Shown here: positions 29,601-40,200 of the stretch, piece by piece | Layout: each line of letters opens with the position of its first letter | Position numbering within the stretch: position 1 is the first letter of the stretch | Assembly: GCF_021654285.1 (NCBI RefSeq) | Contig: NZ_JAKFZS010000006.1 | Location: 1 to 64,000 of the forward strand | Length of the DNA: 64,000 nt | Origin: Pseudoalteromonas luteoviolacea | GTDB taxonomy: Bacteria; Pseudomonadota; Gammaproteobacteria; Enterobacterales; Alteromonadaceae | Reading direction: 5' to 3' | The notes under the pieces: generated by a model | Told to the model about the DNA's origin: nothing | Database searches by the model: none | The model's input: the letters and a program-made list of their open reading frames with translations, nothing else | Position numbers and translations under genes: made by a program

Positions 29601-30889
29601 TTGTGGTGCCTGAAGGAACTGGGCAGCCTAGTGGCGATAGTGAACAGGCAGAGCAAGAGGAGGTGATCTTAGATCAGTTTGCAGGGTTAGAATTTAAACT
29701 GACGCAGCCGGGTGTACGCAAAGTGGAAGACGGCATGGTTGAAATCCCCATTGCCGCGCCAGAGGTGGTGGAGTCAGCTTGGCTGACACGACAAAGTTAC
29801 CGTGAGTTTCGTCAAGACCCATTAGCACAAGAGCACCTTGGTCAGTTGTTGTCACACCTAAGTGCAGTAACGCTTGAGGAGACACCTCTCCCTAAGTATC
29901 GCTACCCATCCGCAGGTAGCTTGTATCCTGTTCAGTGTTACGTATACGTCAAACCAAACCGCGTAGCAGGACTCGAAGGCGGTGTGTATTACCATCATCC
30001 AGTGAGAAACTCGCTACTGCAAATGGCCAAAACAAATGACATAGGCGAGCAAGTATTTGCTGGCAACATTGATATTTATGAGGAAGCCGCGTTTGCAATT
30101 TTCTTGATCAGTGATCTCAGTGCCATAGAGCCTTTATATGCGCATTACTCCGAGCGCTTTTCACTTCTAGAAGCCGGACATATAGGTCAGATGTTGATGG
30201 AGTCTTCGACACGCCATGGTATTGGCCTTTGCCCGATTGGCAAGCAGGATCTCTCTGCAGTCGAGGCACTATTTGGGTTAGGTGAGCGTCATTTACCCCT
30301 GTATACCTTCCTTGGCGGAGGCATTGATCCTGAGCAGACGCGTAAACTGTCGCGTCCGGTGTCAAAAACAGCGTCTCTTGCAGATAAATTGAAAGACTTC
30401 GTCAGCGCGAGACTGCCAGATTATATGGTGCCGAGTACGTTTGAGCTACTTGAGGCCTTGCCATTAACAGCCAATGGCAAGGTGGACCGCAAGGCCTTAC
30501 ACGCGCAAATTGACAATCAAGAAATCGAGAAACCTGAATTTGTGGCGCCGGACAGTGCACTTGAAAAGTCCATTGCGCAGATTTGGGCAGCGTTGTTGGG
30601 ACATGACAATATCGGTATTCATGATAACTTTTTCGAAGCCGGGGGAGACTCCATGCTGATTGTCAGGATGCAATCTAAGCTGAGGGAAATTTATCACCAA
30701 GAGATCCCCGTTACCAAGCTATTCCAGCACTCAACGATAGATGCGCTTGCGCGTTATCTTGGTCAAGAGGAGAAGGTAGAAGAGGCAATAGCCAGTAAGG
30801 CAGATAAACGACAAGATCGCCGAGGCTCAACGCAGCGACGCAAGCAAGCACGTAAAAAACATCGATCAAACCCGCAGGAGGGTAGCTGA
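26693..30889 (+). CDS. NRPS module: Cy-A(Cys) with inserted Ox-PCP, thiazole-forming
   Basis: 1398 residues from ATG 26693; upstream in-frame codons overlap the previous gene and lack the docking-helix pattern. The heterocyclization domain has DMLVVDGYS (198-206). The adenylation domain carries the same cysteine code as the loading protein (D-L-Y-N-M-S-L-I-W). Between the A8 region and the A10 motif NGKVDRK (~1261) lies an inserted FMN-dependent oxidase of the nitroreductase/McbC type (~985-1225), with the diagnostic YPSAGSLYPVQCYVYV near 1070. This matches the thiazole-forming oxidases of epothilone, bleomycin and tubulysin assembly lines. The PCP has GGDSML (Ser1320). A basic tail closes the protein, and its TGA overlaps the next ATG by one base. 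Predicted role: Cys incorporation, cyclodehydration and oxidation to a thiazole. Confidence 0.93.
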   Translation: MNNTQDNKQALTTEQKRALLQQKLRAEVETKKQQANTGKEQLAYISEALPTVEADPEGRFLPFPLTEIQQAYMLGRQSSFDFGGFACHWYHEIDCPYDEAQFAAFNQVCRQLIDRHDMLRVVMLPDGQQRVLSPQEIPPYTIEVTDLSAQPEAAKASQLAELREQMSHQVIDAYTWPIFDIKAVRTGSQSVRLFVSVDMLVVDGYSGFLLYKELYQMMNQPEVALPPLPLNFRDYVLATDKIQETAYYKKSCDYWFDRIDNLPPSAELPLVPAVDEDTQVRFSRRHDTIPADVWGKLKARGAKLGLTPSSILTAVFAEILSIWSKSSHFILNVTQFDRLHPQVNDIVGDFTSPMLVEIDNTTTESFERRAVRIQRQLWEDLSHNAISAVGVLREMTRRRKGAYVTMPIVFTSTLWSGSEQESFAGDMSPKGWLGDSVYGITQTPQVLFDHQLAEIKGELIVSWDCVEERFPAGLLESMFNAYCDMLTLLATDETAWQKASFQDELLATQLMHRALINDTAQTPSEALLHELFIAKAIKNPDAIAVISASRTLTYGELLDLAKRTANWLQQQGAKPNTLVAVAMEKGWEQIVAVLGVLMSGAAYLPVDAHQPDARRHAILADGQVSLVLTQPQFETLAWPADSLQLIITDENLAQQNTEVADVSISAEDLAYVLYTSGSTGKPKGTMLPHRGPVNTILDVNRKLGVTEKDRAICLSALNFDLSVYDVFGLLSAGGALVIPEHGGLRDPAHWRELINTHQVTLWNTVPALQQMLVDYLESSGGDLASSMRLVMMSGDWIPVDLPDRIRQLSSDVMIVGLGGPTETSIWNNHYVIEEVDPSWTSIPYGKPLANQTLHVLNDKLEPRPVWVTGDLYVGGRGLGKGYWGDAQKTNETFITHPQTGERLYKSGDLARYLPDGNLEIMGRSDFQVKIRGHRIELNEIESVISEYPGIRDAVVTAVGGERSLQSLAAFVVPEGTGQPSGDSEQAEQEEVILDQFAGLEFKLTQPGVRKVEDGMVEIPIAAPEVVESAWLTRQSYREFRQDPLAQEHLGQLLSHLSAVTLEETPLPKYRYPSAGSLYPVQCYVYVKPNRVAGLEGGVYYHHPVRNSLLQMAKTNDIGEQVFAGNIDIYEEAAFAIFLISDLSAIEPLYAHYSERFSLLEAGHIGQMLMESSTRHGIGLCPIGKQDLSAVEALFGLGERHLPLYTFLGGGIDPEQTRKLSRPVSKTASLADKLKDFVSARLPDYMVPSTFELLEALPLTANGKVDRKALHAQIDNQEIEKPEFVAPDSALEKSIAQIWAALLGHDNIGIHDNFFEAGGDSMLIVRMQSKLREIYHQEIPVTKLFQHSTIDALARYLGQEEKVEEAIASKADKRQDRRGSTQRRKQARKKHRSNPQEGS

Positions 30890-33800
30890 TGGGCGCGCAT
30901 TTACCTCATGAGTCTGATATTGCGATTATTGGTATGTCTTGTCGCTTCCCAGGAGCGCCAAATATAAAGACGTTTTGGGAAAATCTCAGAGAGGGGAAGG
31001 AGTCTGTTTCTTTTTTCTCTGATCAAGAACTATTAGATGCGGGCGTTGATCCTGATCTGCTGGCGATGCCTAACTATGTGAAAGCAAGCCCAACGCCTTT
31101 TGATGTCGATATGTTTGATGCCGACTTTTTTGGTTTTGCCCCCAAAGAAGCGCAGATCATGGATCCGCAGCAGCGGATCTTTTTGGAGTGTGCGTGGGAG
31201 GCATTAGAAGACGCAGGTTTTAAAGCGGGTGAGACAGAGGAAGTGGTTGGTGTTTATGCAGGCGCTGCACTTAATAGCTACTTTTTTGACCACCTCACGC
31301 CAGAGGATGTCGGGCTAGCTGGACTGGCAGGTAACGAAAAAGATTACTTGAGTACTCGCATCGCATACAAGCTAGATTTGAGAGGACCGGCTGTCACTAT
31401 TCAATCTGCCTGTTCTAGTGCCTTAGTTGCGATTCATATGGCGTGTCAGAATCTGCTCAATGGTGAATGTGACGTTGCCCTTGCTGGTGGCGTGGCTATT
31501 CGCAACTTTGCAAAAAGCGGTTATCTCTATCAGGAGGACATGATCTTCTCTCCTGATGGACATTGCCGCAGTTTTGATGCGGACTCTAAAGGCACCTTAT
31601 TTGGGAATGGCGCAGGCATTGTGGTGTTAAAGCCATTAACAGAAGCAATGGCGGATGGGGATACCATTCACGCTGTTATTAAAGGCTCTGCCATCAACAA
31701 TGATGGTGCGCAAAAAGTAGGGTACACAGCGCCCAGTGCCGAAGGGCAAGCGGCGGTGGTGATGGAAGCACAGGCCATTGCTGATGTTGAACCAGAGTCC
31801 ATTTCTTATATTGAAGCACACGGCACTGCGACCGCGTTTGGCGATCCTATTGAAATCGCCGCACTGACTCGTGTATTTAGAGAATCGACTGACAAAGTCG
31901 GGTTTTGCCCAATTGGCACAGTGAAATCTAATTTTGGCCACCTCGATGCAGCAGCGGGCGTAGCAGGGTTAATTAAAACCGTGCTGGCGCTGAAAAACCG
32001 ACAAATTCCACCCAGTTTGCATTACCAGTCACCCAATCCCAATATTGATTTTGCCAATAGCCCGTTTTACGTGAATACCGAATTGGCAGATTGGCAAAGT
32101 GAAGATGAGCCCCGCCGTGCCGGGGTGAGCTCGTTTGGCATTGGCGGCACCAATGCCCATGTCATCCTTGAAGAAGCGCCGAATATTGTCGGTCAAGCAC
32201 CTGAAGTCAATGCGCAGCGCCCGCAACATTTATTGACGTTGTCGGCTAAAACCGCACCGGCCTTGAATGCCCTAATCGCGTCATATGACCGTTGGTTTAC
32301 TGAAAATCCACAGTCAGATTTTGCGGATGTTTGCTATAGCGCTGCACAAGGGCGGAGCCACTTTGCACATCGCTTAAGCTTGGTTGCAGGCTCTATTAGT
32401 GAGGCTCAAGCCCAATTGCGAAGCCATCAGTACCAGCAAGGTATTGCCACAGAAGCCGCACCAAAAACGGCCTTTTTATTTACCGGCCAAGGCGCACAAT
32501 ATTTTGGTATGGGTCGCACGCTGTTTGAAACGCAGCCGTTGTTTAGAAATACACTGATGCGGTGCGATGCAATTTTGCGTCCATTAAATGTGCCGTTACT
32601 GAAACTACTTTATGAGCAAAGTGAGGCGCCAACTGACATCAATCAGACGGTGTATACGCAGCCTGTATTATTTTGCATTGAGTATGCCCTCGCGAAGCTA
32701 TGGCAGTCATGGGGTGTAAAGCCAGATGTCTTGATGGGACACAGTGTGGGTGAATACGTCGCAGCGTGTATTGCAGGTGTATTCAGTTTAGAAGATGCGT
32801 TAACACTTATCGCAGCGCGAGGTCGTTTGATGCACATGCTGTGCCTTGGCGGTGAAATGTTGGCATTGCCAATCAGCGAGGCCAAAGCGCAATCCTTGAT
32901 TGCTGATAGCAATGCGCTCTCAATTGCGGCGATAAATGGCCCGCAAAGTGTGGTGCTCTCTGGAGGGGCAGATGCGATTGAACAGCTTGCTGCGGGCTTA
33001 TCTGAGCAAGGGATCCAAGGTAAAAAACTGGCCGTGTCTCATGCTTTTCATTCTGTGATGATGACGCCCATGTTAGATGAGTTTGAAAAGGTCGCAACGG
33101 CGGTTAGTTATGCGAAGCCTAAGCTACCCATTTGCTCGACGGTTAGTGGAGATATGAGTGGTGAAGCGCTTTGCTCAGCTGCTTATTGGGTGAAACAGGT
33201 GCGCCAACCGGTGCGCTTTGCTGCGGGTGTCGAGACACTGCAAAAACAGGGTATTCAGGTGTTACTGGAAGTCGGTCCAAAGCCTGTTCTGCTTGGCATG
33301 GCAAGGCAGTGTTTAGCGGATGATACCGAGATTATTCAGCTCTCAAGCTTGCGAGATAACAAGCCTGATTGGCAGCAATTGTTAGAAAGCCTAGGGCAGT
33401 GGCACAACCAAGGAGGCGAGGTTGATTGGCTCGCAGTTGATGCTGATTATGCGCGAAGTAAAGTGCACCTGCCGACCTATCCGTTTCAGCGTGAACGCCA
33501 CTGGGTTGAAAAAAAGACCTCAAAGCCACGCACTTACCAAGATCCTAAACTGCACCCTTTACTGGGCAAAAAGCTGCGTTTGGCTGACTCAGATAAGATT
33601 TACTTTGAGTCTGAAGTGGATGTGTCGGTAACGACTTGGCTGAGTGAGCATCGCTTTTTTGATGCCATGGTATTTCCTGCGACGGGTTACCTTGAGATGG
33701 CCATGGCTGCGGGTAAAGCGGTGACTGCTGCACAGGACACACTGCATATACAAGACATTAGGTTTGAGCAAGCTCTGATCTTGGAGCAGACAGGTTCTCA

Positions 33801-36800
33801 GATCATGCAAGTGGTTTTAAGCCCGAGTGAGCATGGCTATGAGTTTAAAATATTGAGCCAACAAGATGGATCAGTATGGCAGGTACATGCATCAGGGAAA
33901 CTCGCCGCGAGCGTGCCAACCTCTTCGCCACGTGTAGTGACGTCAGCGGAATTACAAGCTCAATGCCCTGTTGAGTTAAGTGTTGATGAACATTACAGTA
34001 TGGCCGATGAGCGCGGTGTTTATTATGGACCAAGTTTTCGTGGCATCACGCAGTTGCAAAAAGGCAACTCAATGTCCTTGGCACACGTTCAATTGCCCGA
34101 ATGTATCACCACCAATGAACTCTCTCACTATCATCTTCATCCAGCCCTGTTTGATGCTTGTATTCAAATCTTAGGTGCTGCCGTTGCCAAGCCTTCTGAA
34201 GGGACTTTTATGCCGATCGGCTTGGATGCATTGACGGTTCATCAGCAAGGCGTGCAACAGCTATGGAGCTTTGTGCGTTTGATTGAGCAAAGTGATGATC
34301 AAGTGATCACGGATATCGCCTTATTTGATAGCCAAGGTAAATTGGTTGCTGAAGTCACCGGATTTAAAATTGGCCGTGTGGCTGACGCGACAGTGATGCA
34401 CCACTTTAAAAACCAGTCGAACGACTTTTATCAGATAGAGTGGCAACAACAACAGCTCATTTCTAAAGTTCACCTTAATAATATTGGCCAAGGTACTTGG
34501 TTGATATTGGCGGATAAACAGGGCACAGGGAAAAAACTAGCAGACAAACTAGAACAAGAGGGTAAATCTTGTGTGTTGGTTTATGCCAGCACGGGTAGCC
34601 GAGCTGATAGTGCCCAAAGTGATGCTAAATTAGCAGTGAACCCATCCGATCCAACTGAATTTAAACAGCTTTTAAATCACTATTACACCGAGCAATCTAG
34701 CGCGCCTGTGGCGGTGATTAACTTGTGGAGCTTAGACGCCCCTGATTCTGACGAGTTATGCCAACAATCATTGCTGCAAGCACAAGATCTTGTCTGTGCA
34801 GGTACCTTACACTTGGTACAGGCAATGGCTGAACTGGGCTGGTCGAGCAAGCTGTGGCTGGTGACTCACAATGCGGTCAGTACTGGTGCCAATATCTCAG
34901 AGATAGCCGTAGCGCAAGCGCCTCTGTGGGGCTTAGGCAAGGTGATCGCGATGGAGCACCCGGAGTTGGCCTGTACATGTGTTGACCTGAGCCAAATTGA
35001 TGACATTGGGCCTTTATATGCTGAACTTGGCGCGGATAATAGTGAAGATCAAATTGCTTTACATGGTCATGATCGCTTTGTCGCGAGGTTGGTACAGCAT
35101 GATCCAAAGGGAGTAAAAGATGAGCTAGATTTGCCTCAAGGCGCATTTAATATGCAGATGGCTGAAAAAGGTGCGCTCGATGCGCTGGCGCTTGTGAATG
35201 TCTCTCGCCCAGCACCAAAACAAGGTCAAGTTGAGATCCAAGTGCGTGCTGCGGGCCTAAATTTTAGAGATGTGCTCAATGCATTAGGCATGTATCCGGG
35301 CAGTCCCCCGTTTGGTGGAGAGTGCGCGGGCGAAATCGTGGCTGTTGGCGAAGGTGTCACAGAGTTTAATGTCGGGGATGCCGTCATTGCAGCAGCACCG
35401 GATAGCTTCAGCAGGTACGTGCTGGTTGACGCAAGTGAAGTGGTGGCCAAACCTGAGCAGCTTAGCTTTGAAGCCGCAGCGACTATCCCTGTGGTGTTCT
35501 TAACTGCTTGGTATGCACTGAACGAACTTGCCAAATTGTCTAAAGGGGAGCGAGTGCTGATCCATGCGGGTTCCGGTGGCGTTGGTATGGCGGCGATACA
35601 AATTGCACAGCTTGCAGGTGCAGAGGTATTTGCCACTGCAAGTCCCAGTAAATGGCCGCAACTTGAAGCGATGGGCGTTCAACACATCATGCATTCTCGT
35701 ACCACGGAATTTGCCGAGCAGATCATGGCAGTGACCCATGGGGAAGGGGTAGATGTAGTTTTAAATTCATTGACTTCAGATAACTTTATTCCAAAAAGCT
35801 TATCAGTATTGCGAACGGGTGGGCGCTTTTTAGAGATCTCAGTGGTCAACACATGGCTGCCTGAGCAGGTTCAGGCATTTAACCCTAAATTGGCATACCA
35901 TCAGATAAACCTAGCGCAATTGGGTCAAGACCAGCCAGATTTAGTGCAAGGCATGATGAAAAAGCTCATGTGGCTATTTAAGCAAGGTGAGCTTAAGCCT
36001 CTGCCATTCAGAGCTTTTCCAATCAGCCATGCAATTAATGCGTTCCGCTACATGCAGCAGGCAAGGCACAGTGGAAAAGTCATTTTGACTGTGCCTTCAA
36101 GTGAGGAAAATCAGACACCTGTGTGCCAAGATGCGACTTATCTTATCACTGGTGGACTGGGTGATTTAGGATTAGAAGTCGCCACACTGCTAGCGAAGCA
36201 AGGCGCTCGCCATCTTGTTTTAACTGCAAGACGCGCACCGACGGAACAAGCCGCAAATGTGATTGCGCAGTTGCAAGCGACTGGCGTGCAGGTTCGTGTT
36301 ATCAGGGCAGACGTTGCCAATGAAGCCCAAGTAACCGATATATTTAACCAGATAGACGCAGACATGCCGGCATTAAAAGGCATTATTCATGCGGCTGGGC
36401 TGTTGGATGATGGCGTGCTAGTGCAACAAGATAAGGCGCGTTTTGAGCGCGTGATGGCACCTAAAGTTTTAGGCAGCTGGCACCTTCATACATTGACAAA
36501 AAATAGCGCGCTGGATTTTTTTGTGTGCTTTTCTTCAACGGTTTCTCTGTTGGGATCAGCTGGACAGGCAAACTATGCAAGTGCTAATGCCTTTATGGAT
36601 AGCTTGGCTCACTACCGCAGACAAATGGGCTTACCTGCATTGTCAATAAACTGGGGCCCTTGGGCCAGTATCGGGATGGCAGCCAGAATGCCCGGTCACG
36701 AACGAGAGCAAAGTCGCTTGCATGCCATGGGGGTGACCCCAATTGCACCTGAGCAAGGCATGGCTCAGTTAACAAGCTTGTTGCACCAAGCCCATCATGC

Positions 36801-37245
36801 ACAAGTTGGCGTTTTGCCAGTAAATTGGACCCGTTTCTTCAGTCAGTTACCTAAAGTACCTCATTTTCTATCTGTATTGGCTTCGGATGACGTGCCTGTG
36901 GCTAATACGCTTGGGATTAAACAGCAATTAGCGCAAGCCAGTGATGACGAGTACGCCCCCATATTGACTGAGTTTATTCGTAATAAATTGAGTGCAGTGC
37001 TTGGCATGACCGCAAGGCAAATTGATGTTCAACAGCCGCTAAATAGTATGGCGCTTGATTCTTTGATGACGATTGAGCTGCGAAATCGGATCCGCTCAGA
37101 ACTGGGAGCTGAGCTATCCATGGCGCAAATCATGAAAGCAGGCACCACTGTATTAGACTTGGCATCAGAGCTAGATCCTCGGCAAGGGGTTAATGTTAAA
37201 CCCACAGAGGCGTTGCAAGTGGGTGAAGAGGAGTTTGAGCTATGA
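30889..37245 (+). CDS. Type I PKS module: KS-AT-DH-ER-KR-ACP, fully reducing
   Basis: 2118 residues, the only module here with an ER. The KS has SACSSA (Cys175), EAHGTATAFGDP (Ala in place of the usual second Gly of GTGT) and KSNFGHLDAAAG. The AT has GHSVGEY (Ser619) and HAFH, malonyl type. The DH has its catalytic His921 in HRFFDAMVFP, but Asp replaces the conserved Gly of HxxxGxxxxP; the second motif HPALFDACIQ is intact. The ER (~1420-1730) has HAGSGGVGMAAIQIA (~1559), the KR has GGLGDLG (~1755), and the ACP has ALDSL (Ser2058). Expected output is a saturated two-carbon extension attached to the thiazole. If the DH substitution is inactivating, a beta-hydroxy would remain. The C-terminal acidic tail GEEEFEL matches that of the 11988 PKS and precedes another TubC-type partner, whose start overlaps the stop by 4 bp. 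Confidence 0.92.
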   Translation: MGAHLPHESDIAIIGMSCRFPGAPNIKTFWENLREGKESVSFFSDQELLDAGVDPDLLAMPNYVKASPTPFDVDMFDADFFGFAPKEAQIMDPQQRIFLECAWEALEDAGFKAGETEEVVGVYAGAALNSYFFDHLTPEDVGLAGLAGNEKDYLSTRIAYKLDLRGPAVTIQSACSSALVAIHMACQNLLNGECDVALAGGVAIRNFAKSGYLYQEDMIFSPDGHCRSFDADSKGTLFGNGAGIVVLKPLTEAMADGDTIHAVIKGSAINNDGAQKVGYTAPSAEGQAAVVMEAQAIADVEPESISYIEAHGTATAFGDPIEIAALTRVFRESTDKVGFCPIGTVKSNFGHLDAAAGVAGLIKTVLALKNRQIPPSLHYQSPNPNIDFANSPFYVNTELADWQSEDEPRRAGVSSFGIGGTNAHVILEEAPNIVGQAPEVNAQRPQHLLTLSAKTAPALNALIASYDRWFTENPQSDFADVCYSAAQGRSHFAHRLSLVAGSISEAQAQLRSHQYQQGIATEAAPKTAFLFTGQGAQYFGMGRTLFETQPLFRNTLMRCDAILRPLNVPLLKLLYEQSEAPTDINQTVYTQPVLFCIEYALAKLWQSWGVKPDVLMGHSVGEYVAACIAGVFSLEDALTLIAARGRLMHMLCLGGEMLALPISEAKAQSLIADSNALSIAAINGPQSVVLSGGADAIEQLAAGLSEQGIQGKKLAVSHAFHSVMMTPMLDEFEKVATAVSYAKPKLPICSTVSGDMSGEALCSAAYWVKQVRQPVRFAAGVETLQKQGIQVLLEVGPKPVLLGMARQCLADDTEIIQLSSLRDNKPDWQQLLESLGQWHNQGGEVDWLAVDADYARSKVHLPTYPFQRERHWVEKKTSKPRTYQDPKLHPLLGKKLRLADSDKIYFESEVDVSVTTWLSEHRFFDAMVFPATGYLEMAMAAGKAVTAAQDTLHIQDIRFEQALILEQTGSQIMQVVLSPSEHGYEFKILSQQDGSVWQVHASGKLAASVPTSSPRVVTSAELQAQCPVELSVDEHYSMADERGVYYGPSFRGITQLQKGNSMSLAHVQLPECITTNELSHYHLHPALFDACIQILGAAVAKPSEGTFMPIGLDALTVHQQGVQQLWSFVRLIEQSDDQVITDIALFDSQGKLVAEVTGFKIGRVADATVMHHFKNQSNDFYQIEWQQQQLISKVHLNNIGQGTWLILADKQGTGKKLADKLEQEGKSCVLVYASTGSRADSAQSDAKLAVNPSDPTEFKQLLNHYYTEQSSAPVAVINLWSLDAPDSDELCQQSLLQAQDLVCAGTLHLVQAMAELGWSSKLWLVTHNAVSTGANISEIAVAQAPLWGLGKVIAMEHPELACTCVDLSQIDDIGPLYAELGADNSEDQIALHGHDRFVARLVQHDPKGVKDELDLPQGAFNMQMAEKGALDALALVNVSRPAPKQGQVEIQVRAAGLNFRDVLNALGMYPGSPPFGGECAGEIVAVGEGVTEFNVGDAVIAAAPDSFSRYVLVDASEVVAKPEQLSFEAAATIPVVFLTAWYALNELAKLSKGERVLIHAGSGGVGMAAIQIAQLAGAEVFATASPSKWPQLEAMGVQHIMHSRTTEFAEQIMAVTHGEGVDVVLNSLTSDNFIPKSLSVLRTGGRFLEISVVNTWLPEQVQAFNPKLAYHQINLAQLGQDQPDLVQGMMKKLMWLFKQGELKPLPFRAFPISHAINAFRYMQQARHSGKVILTVPSSEENQTPVCQDATYLITGGLGDLGLEVATLLAKQGARHLVLTARRAPTEQAANVIAQLQATGVQVRVIRADVANEAQVTDIFNQIDADMPALKGIIHAAGLLDDGVLVQQDKARFERVMAPKVLGSWHLHTLTKNSALDFFVCFSSTVSLLGSAGQANYASANAFMDSLAHYRRQMGLPALSINWGPWASIGMAARMPGHEREQSRLHAMGVTPIAPEQGMAQLTSLLHQAHHAQVGVLPVNWTRFFSQLPKVPHFLSVLASDDVPVANTLGIKQQLAQASDDEYAPILTEFIRNKLSAVLGMTARQIDVQQPLNSMALDSLMTIELRNRIRSELGAELSMAQIMKAGTTVLDLASELDPRQGVNVKPTEALQVGEEEFEL

Positions 37246-40200
37246 GTGCGGCGGAAACGGTTCGTTCACTACTTGCTGATCTCAAGGAAATTGGCTGTCG
37301 GATTTGGGTTGAAGATGGCAAGTTAAAAGTGCGTACCTCAACGGCGGGGATCTCACCCGCTTTGAAGGCGCAGTTAAAGGCCAATAAGGGGGATATTCTC
37401 ACTTATTTGATGCGGCCACCAAGTGCAGCGATTAGCCAACCAGAGCCAGATCACGCAGGCGGCTATTTGCAATTGCCTGCATTGCAACGGTGTGATCGGA
37501 CGTCGATTTTTGAGCTGTCTTATGGGCAACAGGCATTTTGGTTTTTATACCAAAATGCGCCAAAAAGCCCGGCATATAATGTGGCCATGCCGTGGCGCAT
37601 TTTGTCTAAATTGGACACTGAGGTACTTCAGTCTGCACTGCAAGCATTGTCAGATAGACACCCATCGCTGCGAACCACATTTTTTGAACAAGATGGGCAA
37701 GCAATGCAAAAGGTTCATGCTCATCAAGGGGTCGAATTAACGTTACAAGTTGCTGACAAAGACAGTGAAGAGGGCGTGTTTAAAAAAGTCAGGGAGGCTT
37801 ATTTGCGTCCGTTTGACTTAGAAGAGGGCCCATTATTTCGAGCGCATTTAATCACTCAAGCAGAGGACAAGCATGTCTTATTAATGACCATCCACCATAT
37901 TGTGTTTGATGGTTGGTCGTTATGGAATTTAATGTCTGAGTTTTTATCTTTATATGAGTCTATAAAGGGACATCGTCCTTCAGACCTATCGCCTTTACCT
38001 TGGTGTTATCAAGATTATGTCAGTTGGCAAAATGCGCTGTTCTCCAGTAATGCAGGAGAACGTCTTTGGTCTTATTGGCAAAAGCAGTTGTCCGATCCGC
38101 CAGCGCCCCTTGATTTACCGGCGGACAGAGCTCGTTCAGCGCAGCAGCTAAATATAGGTGCTTCCGTTAATTTTACTCTGTCAAAAGCCTTGACGGAACA
38201 GCTGAAAACGTATGTGAATGGTACTGGCAGCACCTTATACGTGGTGCTGTTGGCTTGTTTTCAAGTACTCTTGCATCGCTATACTGGGCAACAAGATATT
38301 TGGGTTGGATCAGCGGCGGCGGGTCGCAGCCTTGATGAATTTAAAGATATTTGCGGCTGCTTTTTTAATTTTATTGTACTGCGTGGAAAACTAGAACCAC
38401 AGCAAAGTTTTGCCTCATTTTTGACACACATGCAGCATACGACGTTAGAGGCGTTGGCGCATCAAGATTACCCGTCGCTGTTATTAATTGAGCGTTTAGC
38501 GCTGCAAAGAGAGAGCGATAGGTTTCCACTTTTTCAGGTGGAATTTAACCTTCAACAACCGCAGCAAGGCCATGTGTTATCGCCCGCTTATTCGGCGACG
38601 AGTAGCAGTAAAAGTCAAACTATTCACAGTGCTGGGCTGACACTTGAGCCCTTTAAAATGCCTCAGCAAGAAGGCCAGTTTGACTTGAGCCTTGATGTAT
38701 TGGATGTGGCTGGGCAGTCTTTATCAGGCATGTTTAGATATAATGTGGCACTGTTTGATGAGGACAGGATCCAGCGCATGCTGGGTCATTTTGAAGTGAT
38801 TTTACAGGCGGTGGTACATGAGCCACACACATCGATTGCACAGCTCCCTTTGCTGACGGAGTCTGAGCAACAAATGTGGGTGAAAAAGCCATCTGTCAGC
38901 AGTGAGCATGTGCCAAGGACAACATGTGCCCACACCTTGTTTGAACAACATGCAGCAAGCAACCCAGATGCAACGGCGGTGATCTTTGAAACGCAGCAGC
39001 TGAGTTATGGTGAACTCAATGTGCGGGCTAATCGCTTGGCACATCATTTACGCCGCAAGGGCGTCGGCCCAGATGTGTTGGTTGGCTTGTTTGTTGAGCG
39101 CTCAATCGACATTGTGGTTGGTATTTTGGCAATCCTCAAAGCGGGTGGTGCTTATGTTCCCCTTGATCCTGAATATCCGGCAGACCGCCTGAGTTTTATG
39201 GTCGAGGATGCCGATCTTCAAGTATTACTGTGCCATGAGGCGACACAAGCGCGTTTGCCAAAGTGTGAGGTGCAGACGTTAGATATGTCCTCAGCAGCGA
39301 TAGCAAAAGAGTGCACCGAAAATCCAGAGCCGCTCTGTGGTTCAAATAACCTTGCTTATATCATTTATACCTCGGGGAGTACGGGTAAGCCAAAAGGCGT
39401 GTGTGTTGAGCATCGCAACATTGTTCGGCTTTTTGACTCTACCCAATCAACCTATCAATTTGGTCGTGATGACGTTTGGACATTGTTTCACTCACATGCT
39501 TTTGACTTCTCAGTGTGGGAGATCTGGGGGGCGCTTATCTATGGTGGTTCGCTGGTTATTGTGCCCTATACGGCGACTCGAACACCGGCATTGTTTTATC
39601 AGCTATTGAAAGAAAAGCGAGTAAGTGTTTTAAACCAAACGCCGTCTGCTTTTTATCAGTTGATAGAGTATGAGCAAACGTTAAGTGCACCGCAACGAGC
39701 ATCGCTGGCACTGCGTTGGGTCATTTTTGGCGGTGAGGCGCTCGCGCCAGCACGCTTAAAACCTTGGTATACACATCGCGGTGAGCGGGGACCAACGCTG
39801 GTAAACATGTATGGGATTACCGAAACGACGGTGCATGTGACTTTGCATGTGTTACAGCCACAAGATGCAGAGAATACCTCAAGCAACATTGGCATGCCTA
39901 TCTCAGATTTACACGTCTATATCTTAGATCAATGGGGACAGCCTGTGCCTGTTGGTATCCCTGGAGAGCTGTATGTTGGTGGAGCTGGGGTTACTCGAGG
40001 TTATCTGAATAGGCCTGAACTTAACGCGCAACGATTTATTGCTGATCCGCTGAACAGCGAGAGTGAAACACCTTGTTATCGCACTGGCGATCTTTGTCGA
40101 CAGTTATCCGATGGCACACTCGAATATCTGGGCCGAGTAGATACACAGGTTAAAGTACGCGGTTTTCGAATTGAGTGTGGCGAAGTTGAAAGTGCATTGC

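Noticed and set aside
29640..30360. The oxidase segment as a separate nitroreductase gene
   Set aside because: It lies in one uninterrupted frame between the A8 and A10 motifs, exactly where thiazole-forming oxidases insert.
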